The notes below the pieces were generated by a model, which saw nothing but the letters and a program-made list of their open reading frames with translations, had not been told where the DNA came from and made no database searches. A stretch of 64,000 bases of DNA, taken from the NCBI GenBank assembly GCA_900323505.1, contig OOIN01000043.1:682001-746000 (forward strand), read 5' to 3'. Positions 51,175 to 60,157 of this stretch are shown in pieces (position 1 is the stretch's first letter; each line of letters begins with the position of its first letter). Both the position numbers and the translations under genes were made by a program. Source of the DNA: Ustilago trichophora (lineage: Eukaryota > Basidiomycota > Ustilaginomycetes > Ustilaginales > Ustilaginaceae).

Positions 51175-54100
51175 CTAGGGCAAATCGATCTGAACCTGAC
51201 CACGACCGGCGTAAGTCAAGGCCTTAGCAAAGACGCACAGGGAGCGTTTCTCCACCTTGGCTTCGAGCTGAATCCTCAACCTCTCGTCGGCCTCTCCATC
51301 GGCGGCAGGGAGGCCAGCGGAGGATCGAGGTGGTGACGGGAGGGCTTCGGCTACGCCTGGTTGCGGCGAGGTGACCAAAGCGGTTGCTGAAGCAGAAGCC
51401 GAGGCCGGTGCTGATGCGAGGGGATCAGCGGCATGTGCAGTGGTGCTTGGAGGCGTAGTTGTCGTCTCGGCGCGAGGCGACTGAGCGCGAAGACCGGAGA
51501 AGGAGAGGTGGAAGCCAGTGCGCCCGTTCGAGGTGCTACGACGCCAGAAACGTGGAGCAGCAGCAGTGGGCGCAGCCGCATCAGCAGCTTCGGCCATTGC
51601 AGGATGGGCAAGCGTCGAGCTGCGTCTCGGCGAGTGGCCGGGAGAAGGACGGCCGCGGGAGGCTCCAGTGGCGCCTTGGCCACCACCGCCACCGAGCTGT
51701 TCGTCACTGCTTCTGCCGCCTTCATTATTGCTAGGCTTCTTGAGCTCGGGAACCGACTGAGACATGGCTTCAGGTGCGTCATCTTCGTCGTCATCCTCGT
51801 CTTCCGAGTGCAGCGATCCACCGCGGGCAAGGATAGATCCGGCCCTCGCCGAACTGCCCGATACAGAACGGGTGGTGCCAATCATTCCAGCCTTGGCAGC
51901 AGCTGCCGTCTTGCGTTCCAGCGCAGCCAGCTTCTCGTCCCGTCGAGCAGCGGTGGCCTTCCAAGCCTTTTCAATCTCAGGCTTGTAGCGCAGCGCCACA
52001 GCTTGAGCCCACTGTTCACCACCTGCAAAACCAGCGATTGCCTTTTCGTAATCGGTCCACGTGTAGCCAAAGAGCGCCGGAGGAGAAGGCAGCTCGAGAC
52101 GACCTGGGCCCATGGGAAGACGGTTGTACAGGATTTGCAACAGCAGCAAGTTAGGAATCGCATCGAGCGCTTTAGCCGCTTCCGTGCCCAGGACAGCTGA
52201 AGCAGCGGTGTTCGAGGCGCCATCCGCTCCGTCTTGAGCACCGTCCAGGCTCTTCAAGTGCTCAAGACCAGCGCAGATGGTAGCCGGCTCCCGCTCCAAC
52301 GACTGAAGCACAATGATGGTGCTGCGCAGCGCATGCATGGCTTCAGCAAGTGCAGCACGCGCCAGCTCGTCTTCCTCATCCGGGTCGTAAGCGGACAGAT
52401 CGATGCTGGGCTGATTGGCACTGCTCAAGCTGGCACCCGACGAAAAGAGAGCAAAGCGAGAACGCTTGGCATCTTTGCCCGTCTTCTTGGATTGAGTGCC
52501 TGGCTTTCGCAGGAACCCGTCGCAGAAACGGAGCATGAGCTTCTCGAAGGTCTGAAGCTCGGCAAGCTGGTGTGCACAAAGACGGGCACTGACCAGCGAG
52601 AAGGGCGCAATCGTACTATGACCCGAAGCAGTGCAGTGGTGCGAAGGGCTCTGGCGGCCCGAGTCGGAAGCATGGCCAAAAGGATCGTTGCTTCGACTCT
52701 TGCTGCGAGCAGAGCCTACGCCGACAGCCTTGAGAGCCTGGGCAAGCTGGGCGGGCGAAGGGCTGCGCTTCTGGTTGACCTCGCCCATGAGTCGATCGAA
52801 TGCCGAGGTGCTGGCAGCATTGCTTCCGGTCAGGAGCTCGGAAGCTGCGTTGCTGGGCAAAGAGACGGAGCGGGAGGTAAGGATCAAGAGGCCCTTCCAG
52901 ATGACATGGATTGCCACCGAGATGAACCAGCCCTCACCATCTTGTCCGCAACGCTCCTCAATACGAGGCAGCAGCAGCCTGCGAGCTCCTTCGAGACGAC
53001 CGTCAAGCTCACGCAGCCAGGCAGAGCCAGGACCCGCTTCAGCGAGGCGAAGGGGAGGCGAGACATGGCCGGGAGTGGCTCCAGATCCAGCTGCAGCAAT
53101 CCCCGCAGTCAATGGAGGGGAAGCCGCGCCACTGTCGGTGACACCAGCAACAGCGGTGGCACTAACAGAGGTAGTAGCCGGCGAGAGGGTGACGGGGCTG
53201 ACAAAAGGAGTAGGTACAGCGCTCGAGATGCAGCGGGCGATAGACTGCTTGGTCTGGGCGAGGATGGGCTGGATAATGTGCAGAATTGTGCCCTCCATCC
53301 TCTTGCGAACAGGAGTGAGGATCTCGGAGACAAAGTGCGGCATACCGTCGTGAACGGCGCCGTTCTCATCGGCGATGAGCTCTCCGTGCGCATCGCGATC
53401 GCCTTCGATGCATCGCTCGAGGCTGTCCTCCACGATCCACATGAGCGTCACCAGGCCGAGGTTAAACTCCATGGCGGCGGGGAGGTGCAAACCTTCCTTG
53501 GCATTCGTGGGGATGCGGACGGCACCAGGATCCTTGGTGGGCGAAACGAGGAGCGAGTCGACGCGTGCAGCAAAGAGGGTGAGGGCCTTGAGGATCTGGC
53601 GAGAGACGGCGCGCAAGAGGTAGGCGTCAACAGCCTCGGCATAGCGAAGCTCACCGACGACAGTCTGAGCGATCTCGATGATCTTGGCCTTGTCGGGGAG
53701 ATGTTTGCCCTCATAGGTGATCTGATTGATCTTGGGCGTGGTGGCGCCTTTGGCAGCGGCAGCGACGTTGGATGCAACCGAGGTGGTGTTGGCGGCAGGT
53801 GCACTACCAGCGGTGCAAGGGACAAAGGCTTTGTTGACAAGGTCGCTGAGAAGGAGGGAGAAGTGGGTGAGGTGAGAAGGATCCGGAGTGGAAGGAGGAC
53901 CCATCAGGGGAGCGCCGCTGTTGGCCAGGACGGCAGCGGCAGCTGCCACGTTGTCGCCAGCGGCCTGAGGGACAGGAGACTGCGGGGTGGAAGCGCCCGA
54001 CTTGTTCCGACCAAAGGACATGATGTCGACAGTCTTGGGCTTGCCAGAAGTCAGAGAAGCCAGCTGGCCAAGACCGCGGCCAAAGCTAGAGGAACGCTTG

Positions 54101-54276
54101 GGCTTGATGCGCTCTGCGTCAGTTACGGCGTCCTGCTGATGTCCAAGCTCAGGCGAGGGTCGACCGCTGAAGGAAGCCGCATGAACTGCTGCGAGAGGGG
54201 GTGGCATCTCGGAGGAGGGCGTAGTGTTGCCAGATCCCGACTCCTTCTGGCGTCGAGGGAGAGCAAGGGCGACCAT
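51175..54276 (-). CDS. Large unrecognised fungal protein
   Basis: 1033 residues, single exon. I do not recognise the family. Residues about 130-330 and 390-780 look folded and helical: HFSLLLSDLVNKAFVPC, AVDAYLLRAVSRQILKAL, then AMEFNLGLVTLMWIVEDSLERC, and later LHSTIIVLQSL-like and LLLLQILYNRLPMGPGRLELP, with FGYTWTDYEKAIAGFAGGEQWAQAVALRYKPEIEK (in part). The ends are Ser/Pro/Ala-rich and probably disordered, with an acidic EDEDDDEDDAPEAM. The GYTW...YEKAIAGF...EQW motif looks like a conserved family mark. There is no transmembrane helix or signal peptide. A cytoplasmic scaffold role is a guess. A long antisense open frame is a codon-bias shadow. Confidence 0.8.
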   Translation of the reverse strand: MVALALPRRQKESGSGNTTPSSEMPPPLAAVHAASFSGRPSPELGHQQDAVTDAERIKPKRSSSFGRGLGQLASLTSGKPKTVDIMSFGRNKSGASTPQSPVPQAAGDNVAAAAAVLANSGAPLMGPPSTPDPSHLTHFSLLLSDLVNKAFVPCTAGSAPAANTTSVASNVAAAAKGATTPKINQITYEGKHLPDKAKIIEIAQTVVGELRYAEAVDAYLLRAVSRQILKALTLFAARVDSLLVSPTKDPGAVRIPTNAKEGLHLPAAMEFNLGLVTLMWIVEDSLERCIEGDRDAHGELIADENGAVHDGMPHFVSEILTPVRKRMEGTILHIIQPILAQTKQSIARCISSAVPTPFVSPVTLSPATTSVSATAVAGVTDSGAASPPLTAGIAAAGSGATPGHVSPPLRLAEAGPGSAWLRELDGRLEGARRLLLPRIEERCGQDGEGWFISVAIHVIWKGLLILTSRSVSLPSNAASELLTGSNAASTSAFDRLMGEVNQKRSPSPAQLAQALKAVGVGSARSKSRSNDPFGHASDSGRQSPSHHCTASGHSTIAPFSLVSARLCAHQLAELQTFEKLMLRFCDGFLRKPGTQSKKTGKDAKRSRFALFSSGASLSSANQPSIDLSAYDPDEEDELARAALAEAMHALRSTIIVLQSLEREPATICAGLEHLKSLDGAQDGADGASNTAASAVLGTEAAKALDAIPNLLLLQILYNRLPMGPGRLELPSPPALFGYTWTDYEKAIAGFAGGEQWAQAVALRYKPEIEKAWKATAARRDEKLAALERKTAAAAKAGMIGTTRSVSGSSARAGSILARGGSLHSEDEDDDEDDAPEAMSQSVPELKKPSNNEGGRSSDEQLGGGGGQGATGASRGRPSPGHSPRRSSTLAHPAMAEAADAAAPTAAAPRFWRRSTSNGRTGFHLSFSGLRAQSPRAETTTTPPSTTAHAADPLASAPASASASATALVTSPQPGVAEALPSPPRSSAGLPAADGEADERLRIQLEAKVEKRSLCVFAKALTYAGRGQVQIDLP

Positions 54277-55273
54277 GGTGACGGCAAGTTGACGTTCAGG
54301 TCGTCTCTAAGTGGCTTTCGAAGGTGAACGAGGCGGCTGCGTGTATGATGCGCCTACCTGATTGCTGCTTGGGAGAGCCGTGTTGCGAGCAGTGCGGGAT
54401 GAAAGCGTCGCACAATTGGTGAGGGGCAGGAAAGTCAAAAGGAGAAAGAGTGGTGGTTGAATTGGGTCAAGGAGGCTTAAAGGTGGTGCTGGGATCCGGT
54501 AAGGTAGCCCAGCAGCGTGGGATTCAAGCCAAGCGGGTGGAGAGACGGAGGATGGCAAAGATGGCGCCGATCATGGGTTGGCTACAGAGGGCGGTTGGCA
54601 AAAGAGGCCAAGCTCGTCGTCGGTACGGGCAGATAGAAGATTTAGTACGCAAAGATGCGCTTTGTACGTAGAGTGGTGGCTGCCAGGTCTGCGGAATGCT
54701 GAGAGACAGTGCAGAAGCTGTTGCAAGTCGACTCTGATCGGATCAAAGTCGGGTTATAATGAATGCGATGCAGTTGATCAAGTCAAGCAAGGATGCGCGA
54801 TGCTGGCTGGCGACAAGGTCGAAAGAAGTCAAAAGCTGCTGGGACGATTGAGTGTAGGTTAGGGCGGGCGGTCGGACGAGTCCAGGAAGAGAAGCAGTTG
54901 GCCAACGCAAAGGAAAGCTGCCTGAAATCGAACAGGACTGACGTTATGGAAAGACGTGCGCACAGGGGGGATACCTTGTAAGTTGAGTGCCAACAAGAGA
55001 GTGAAGGGAGAGATGGATGGGAGAGACTTACGATGAAGCACGATGATAGGGTCTATTACTAGGGTCGAGCATAGGTCGGCTGAGAGAGTACTGTCTTTGG
55101 GGGGTGAGAGGATGTGACTCCTTGAAAGTTGAGCGAGCACAAGAGATTGATGGAAAGTGAGATGGTGATTGAGAGATAGAGTGGACTGTATCGAACTATC
55201 GAGAATTGCAGATGAGAGGGAAGGGCGTGCGCACTTGAACAGGCAGCCCTCGCTCGCGACTCTGGACAGCAAC

Positions 55274-55274
<1 letters not shown>

Positions 55275-55324
<50 letters not shown>
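55275..55324. repeat. Poly-A tract, 50 bases
   Basis: Uninterrupted A, intergenic. There is no target-site duplication or retroposon body visible beside it. Confidence 0.95.
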
Positions 55325-55327
<3 letters not shown>

Positions 55328-56477
55328 TTGATTCGAAAAAATGCAGCAAACAGCAGAACGCGGGAAGGAGCCAACAACCCCAGCGAGTGGGTTGAGGGGA
55401 ACTTTTTGACAGCGTCTCTGCCCAGTCAGCCAGTAAATGCCCTTGAGTCAGCCCACGTTCCTCTTTGAAATGACATCGACCTGCTTGGTCCTCGCTTTGA
55501 AATCAAAAGTCCATCTCATCGTGCGATGGTGACCATATCCTTTCCATCGTCATTCTCAAACACGGCCAAGCACACAGGTAACATGACAAGGTGGCACAGA
55601 TCCTAACCGAATCCAACGTTCCCAATCCGTTTGCTTAGCAGTGTCCATGAAACAGTGGTTGCGTGAGTGAGTGTGTGATGGAGCTGTTCAAGATTGAAAA
55701 GTTGATTCGGGGACAAAGGGCACCGTCCCGCGTCACAGCAGAGTGCAGTGCGAGGAAGGACAGCAATCGCGGGGCGGTGGAATCACAGAAAGCAGAATCG
55801 ATTTCTCTAAAATTTGATTTTCGAGTTGCGTCCACAAGTTTTGAGCCTCCTCGCTTTTCAAAAATCACAGCCCAACACAGCGAAGCACAGAGAGACACGA
55901 CAGAGTATATAACGTGTGTACAGTATGTACTGTGTCCACAGACAAGGCAGCTTGTTGCGACTCTTCTTGGGCGGAGATTCGATTAGGTAGATTCTAAACG
56001 TTTTATCGCCCGCTCTCACGATCTCACGCTGAAAATACAGAGAGTGGCTTTCGGCACAAGTCCGACCACCCCTTTTGTACAATCACCAGCCCAGAGTCGA
56101 TTCGTCGCTCAGCGCTACAGTGCTTGGCCTGTCCGTTCACCACTACTTTATTTCGAGTCGTGTGCATCTCATTTTATCATCAGACAACGGGGGCACAATG
56201 GGATTCACTCGATCGATGGTGTGTATTTGACGCCGCTAACTGTAATGCCATCCCACACTTCATGAACGAGGCTCCTAGTAGTGTCAAAGGCCAAGTGTCG
56301 GCCAGGCACCGGCAAAGTTTCTCAGAGGAAAACGCGGGATCTCGGCTTGTCCTGCAATTTTTTCGGTCTTGCCGAAAGAACGAAGAAAGCGTCGGTCGGT
56401 CGGTCCGCGCTTTGCTGTGCTTTCCTGTTCGAATTGCTCAATTCCAGATGAAGTAGCTCGCCCGAGATTCCCCTGTG

Positions 56478-56516
56478 TAGCTCTCTCTCTTTCTCTCTCT
56501 CTCACACACACACACA
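56478..56516. repeat. Compound CT / AC microsatellite
   Basis: CT-rich run immediately followed by about six AC units, intergenic. Confidence 0.85.
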
Positions 56517-57095
56517 TTTCCGACACGGGCGTCTGATAAGTTATCCTTTCTAAGTATAGCTTCCCTTCTTGCTTTTGCTTCGGGATCAGGCTGTCTGTTG
56601 TGCTGTGCAGTACTGTGCTGTGTCAATGTTCTGGGCAAGCTCTTTTTTTTTGGCCTTTGTGTAGGGTGAGCTCTTCTTGACGCGCTTGGCTGGACCTCTT
56701 TACGCGTCCATCAACTCGCACGGAAAGTGTTGGTCTCGTGGCTCGCGTGTCTGTCTGTGCTCCACTTTGACGCAGCTTTCCTGCATTTTCTCGACTTTCT
56801 GGTGGCGCAACATGGCTGGCTCAGTTTCAAAGCTCAGACCGAATCAGCATCCTTTCTCTTTTCCACACGACTCACACCATCTGCAGTGACGGCGCTGCTT
56901 TAGCGATACAGAGAGACGCTCTCTTCCATTGCTGATACCAAAATCACTCCAACGAGAAGCGCCCATCGGCTTGATCGACGCAGCAAAGGACGAGGACAGA
57001 TCATCATCAAGGGGCTTTCTTCTCCCTGTGGGACACTGCAGATCATGACTGCACGACCATGAGCTCCCATCACCTTCCATTTGGTATCATATAAC

Positions 57096-59723
57096 ATGCA
57101 TGCAAGCATGTCATCGCGTCACCCTTTGTCTCCAATGGTCTCAGTGACAGCCGCACTCCCCCACTTTCCTCACATGCCATTCCCACGCTCACATGAATAC
57201 ACGCATGGGTGCCAGGATGACTCTGCCCCTGGTCCCACCCAACCCGGTCCATCGCAACGCTTTCTCTCCGAGATGCTTCCAATCCAAGCATCAGCTTCTC
57301 AGCGTGCCGATACGACGTCTGCCCCTCCAGCCGGACTATCCTCCTCGGCAACCAATGTGCAGCACGCATCCCCGACAGCACATTCGCTAAACATAACACC
57401 GCACAAGTCGAATTTGCGCCTCAGTCATCCGCCACCAGCACCAGCCTCATCGTATCTTGAGCAAATCACACCTCAGTCCAAACGCTTACGCCTCCACCAT
57501 GATGATTCAAGGTCAGTCACAACCACAACATCGCCATTATCCCAGAGCTCGAGCGCTCTGAATGGAAGCTCAGCCCCGACCGGTCCTCCCTCTTCGCCAT
57601 CTTCATCGAACGTGAGACCGCTTTCAGACATCTCGAGATCATTACCTGTGCTGCCGACACCATCTCCTTCGCAGCGCTCACCGCGTTTCAGTTCCCACAA
57701 CGGCCCTTTGATACCCATGCCACAACGCAGTGTAGAAGATTTTCAGAAGCTTCTGCCCCAGCGTCGACCCGCAGCTGCTCGGTTGCCACGTCCCGACGTC
57801 CCACACCGTGCCCTGCTCCAAGCCATCCCTCCACAACCACCATTGCCCATGCCGGCACGCAACAGTCCTGCTCCTCATGATTTCAGTCCCCTCCCTCCTG
57901 CCAACGAGGCACTTGCAGCACGCAGAGGTTGGTCTCTGACCGGCTTTCGCTCGTTCGATCTTGATCTCGAACGCATTGCAGAAGTTGTCAGTCTTGAACA
58001 GACTCGCACTGCTGGCCCTGACAATTCTCCATTAGCGGACGATCACCCCGTAGCAAATGATGCAACGGATCAGGCATCTCGAACTGATCCTCGCATAACA
58101 CCCTCACAATTGGGTCCTTCAGATCGCGGCCTGCCCTCTGGCTCTGTATTGGAAGTGCTCGGGCCGCCGGGCAGTGGCAAGTCCAGCTTGATCCTCCAAC
58201 TTGCAATCACAGAGAGACTACGCGCGTTGAGACGAGCGAGAGCAGCGCTGATGGTCCACAGCGAGGATGTGGACGCATCTATGGAACTGCGAAACGGCCT
58301 CGATGGCGTCGGTAGGCATCAGACGACGGCGTTCACCGATTCGTGTTTCTTTTCAGATGAATTCTGGGATGCCGAAGCGGCTTCCGCAGATCAAGTGCTA
58401 GCTATTGATTGTGAAGGAGCATTGACCCCCGAAAAGATCGCGGATGCAGCTTGGGCTGCTGTCATCTCGCTTTGGACATCGACAAAAGAACGACAGCAAG
58501 GAATCGGTGGTACAGGACCATCTAACACTCGGAATACTAGCGATGCTTCTTCAGACTTGCCAGCTAGAAACCAACGAACAGCGATGCCTGAAGAGGTGCG
58601 TCGTTTAGTGGCAGCAGTCCTGGCCGGTATCCATGTAAGTCGCGTAACAAGCTTGGCAGGTCTCATTGCACTATTGCACTCGCTTCGGCCGACAGACGAG
58701 CTGCAAGGCGGCCAATCCCGGAAAGCTTTGCCGTCGGCAATGCCGCCCAGAGCATCCTTGATCCTTATCGACTCGCTGTCGTACCACATTCGATCAACCG
58801 GTGGAAGCAGCCAAGATCGCAAGGTCGCCGCACAGGTGGCTGAGCGTATTCGCGAGATGCTGCTTCGCCTTCAGAAGCCTTTTGAGTACCAATCTCAATC
58901 CGAGCTGTCGGCAGAGGAGCAGGTAGCCGCCAGACAGAGAAACAGGGAGACCGCGGCTAAGCTGTGCATCCCCACAGTCGTCTTTACGAACCAACTCGGC
59001 ATCCGGAGGGATAGAAACGAGCTCGACGCATCAGGCAGCCGCCCTGCAGTTGGCATGAGCTCGGGTCGGCCATTCAAACATAGGAACAGCACGCGTGGTG
59101 AGGGCTCTTCGATGCTAGCACCACTTCTGAATGGTCAAAGACCACCGCAACCAGCCAGGGTACGAGACGAACGTCCAGCGCCGAGTGTCGCACTTTGCGG
59201 ACCCGAGATGTGGGAAGGGGAGGATCAGGTACCAATGTCAGCTTCACCACGTCGATTGCAGGATCTGAGCGGCCGCAATTCTCCGACACAGAACGTGGGA
59301 CACGACCGAGGTTGGCCACCAAGCTTTTTGGGTCAGGATGTGTGGCGCATCTTACTCTTTCGCCACGGAACGTTCGGTCATCGATACGCACAGATGGTTT
59401 CGGTGCCACCGGCTGTACAAAGCGAACTCAGCAGTCTCTGGGCGCAGACAAGAGATCGCATGCGTGAGCGTGCTCGTCCGGCGGCTGCCAGCAATAGTGC
59501 TGAATGTCCCGCACAGCCAGCTGGAGTTGCCCAAATTCTACTTCAGGAGACATCAGATGCATCGCAAGGCGCTCAGCAGCAGAAAGAGGCTGCTCCTCCG
59601 GCTTCTAACCAGCGAACCGAAGATGAGAGGGACAGGCAGATGCTCGAGCTGCTCAGCCAGCTCAGGGCGAGCTTGTTTCGCTGGCGCCCTTTTCACATCA
59701 CTTCGCGTGGTCTTGTCTCCTAG
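57096..59723 (+). CDS. Rad51-paralogue-like RecA-fold ATPase
   Basis: 875 residues from the ATG at 57096. The first 340 residues are Ser/Pro-rich and probably disordered. The RecA core follows: Walker A GPPGSGKSS (from base 58161, about residue 356), an AIDCEGALTPEKI strand matching the IDTEG position of Rad51 paralogues, Walker B SLILIDSLSYHIR, and PTVVFTNQLGIRRDRN, the motif equivalent to VxxTNQ in Rad51. Linkers of 40-60 residues are inserted. The block order looks most like RAD51C, but RAD51D, XRCC2/3 or smut Rec2/Rec3 cannot be excluded. Such paralogues assist Rad51 filament assembly in recombinational repair. The usual N-terminal helix-hairpin domain is not seen. Confidence 0.72.
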   Translation: MHASMSSRHPLSPMVSVTAALPHFPHMPFPRSHEYTHGCQDDSAPGPTQPGPSQRFLSEMLPIQASASQRADTTSAPPAGLSSSATNVQHASPTAHSLNITPHKSNLRLSHPPPAPASSYLEQITPQSKRLRLHHDDSRSVTTTTSPLSQSSSALNGSSAPTGPPSSPSSSNVRPLSDISRSLPVLPTPSPSQRSPRFSSHNGPLIPMPQRSVEDFQKLLPQRRPAAARLPRPDVPHRALLQAIPPQPPLPMPARNSPAPHDFSPLPPANEALAARRGWSLTGFRSFDLDLERIAEVVSLEQTRTAGPDNSPLADDHPVANDATDQASRTDPRITPSQLGPSDRGLPSGSVLEVLGPPGSGKSSLILQLAITERLRALRRARAALMVHSEDVDASMELRNGLDGVGRHQTTAFTDSCFFSDEFWDAEAASADQVLAIDCEGALTPEKIADAAWAAVISLWTSTKERQQGIGGTGPSNTRNTSDASSDLPARNQRTAMPEEVRRLVAAVLAGIHVSRVTSLAGLIALLHSLRPTDELQGGQSRKALPSAMPPRASLILIDSLSYHIRSTGGSSQDRKVAAQVAERIREMLLRLQKPFEYQSQSELSAEEQVAARQRNRETAAKLCIPTVVFTNQLGIRRDRNELDASGSRPAVGMSSGRPFKHRNSTRGEGSSMLAPLLNGQRPPQPARVRDERPAPSVALCGPEMWEGEDQVPMSASPRRLQDLSGRNSPTQNVGHDRGWPPSFLGQDVWRILLFRHGTFGHRYAQMVSVPPAVQSELSSLWAQTRDRMRERARPAAASNSAECPAQPAGVAQILLQETSDASQGAQQQKEAAPPASNQRTEDERDRQMLELLSQLRASLFRWRPFHITSRGLVS

Positions 59724-60157
59724 CAGGTTATACCCTCAGCACTTGCCATCCAGATCACTCGGCTGTAGACAATTGTACTGTGCATTTCTAGCTCCCAGCC
59801 GTGTGCGCATCGATGAGTGAAGACGAGGTGATGAGGTGATGAGGACGTCGTGACCTGAAGAGTCTTGAGACGAGTAGTCGAGCTACGGCTTAACATGCAG
59901 CATGGCAGAGAGTCATGCTTACAAAGCAGAGTTGGAAGAAATTGAATTTCGCGGCCTTCTTGGGAAATTTTTGTCGGGAAAAAGCAAGAAAGAAGGGTTC
60001 TCAAAGAAATTGCGCATGCTCAACTCCACCTGCTTGAAGAAAAAGTTGCCATACACCACTGCACACCTTTCCTTCTTCGACACCTTTCCTGGACCCTCTC
60101 TCTCTCTACCCATACCATAGTACTGACCGCATCTACACCGAGCGGAGAGAAATCAAG
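59724..60157. promoter_or_regulatory. Rad51-like 3' region and NOC2 promoter
   Basis: 434 bp between tandem genes. GAATTTCGCGG (59944-59954) and GGGAAATTTTTGTCGGG (59962-59978) lie about 180-215 bases before the NOC2 ATG and resemble the module ahead of NOC4, IMP3 and KAE1. A CT-rich stretch lies at 60093-60110. Confidence 0.5.

Larger units (their letters stand above)
54277..57095. other. Divergent region of 2.8 kb, no recognised gene
   Basis: Between the 1033-residue gene and the Rad51-like gene. It holds a 50-base A tract (55275-55324), a CT then AC dinucleotide stretch (56478-56516), a GTACAGTATGTACTGT inverted repeat (55918-55933) and an ATTTTTTCGG stretch near 56358. No frame carries a known domain. 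Confidence 0.55.

Noticed and set aside
52234..54327. 697-residue open frame on the plus strand across the 1033-residue gene
   Set aside because: It is fully antisense to a longer frame with better codon character, has no recognisable domain and a composition typical of a reverse-frame shadow.
55275..55324. Possible retrotransposon tail
   Set aside because: No reverse transcriptase frame, element body or flanking duplication next to the A tract.
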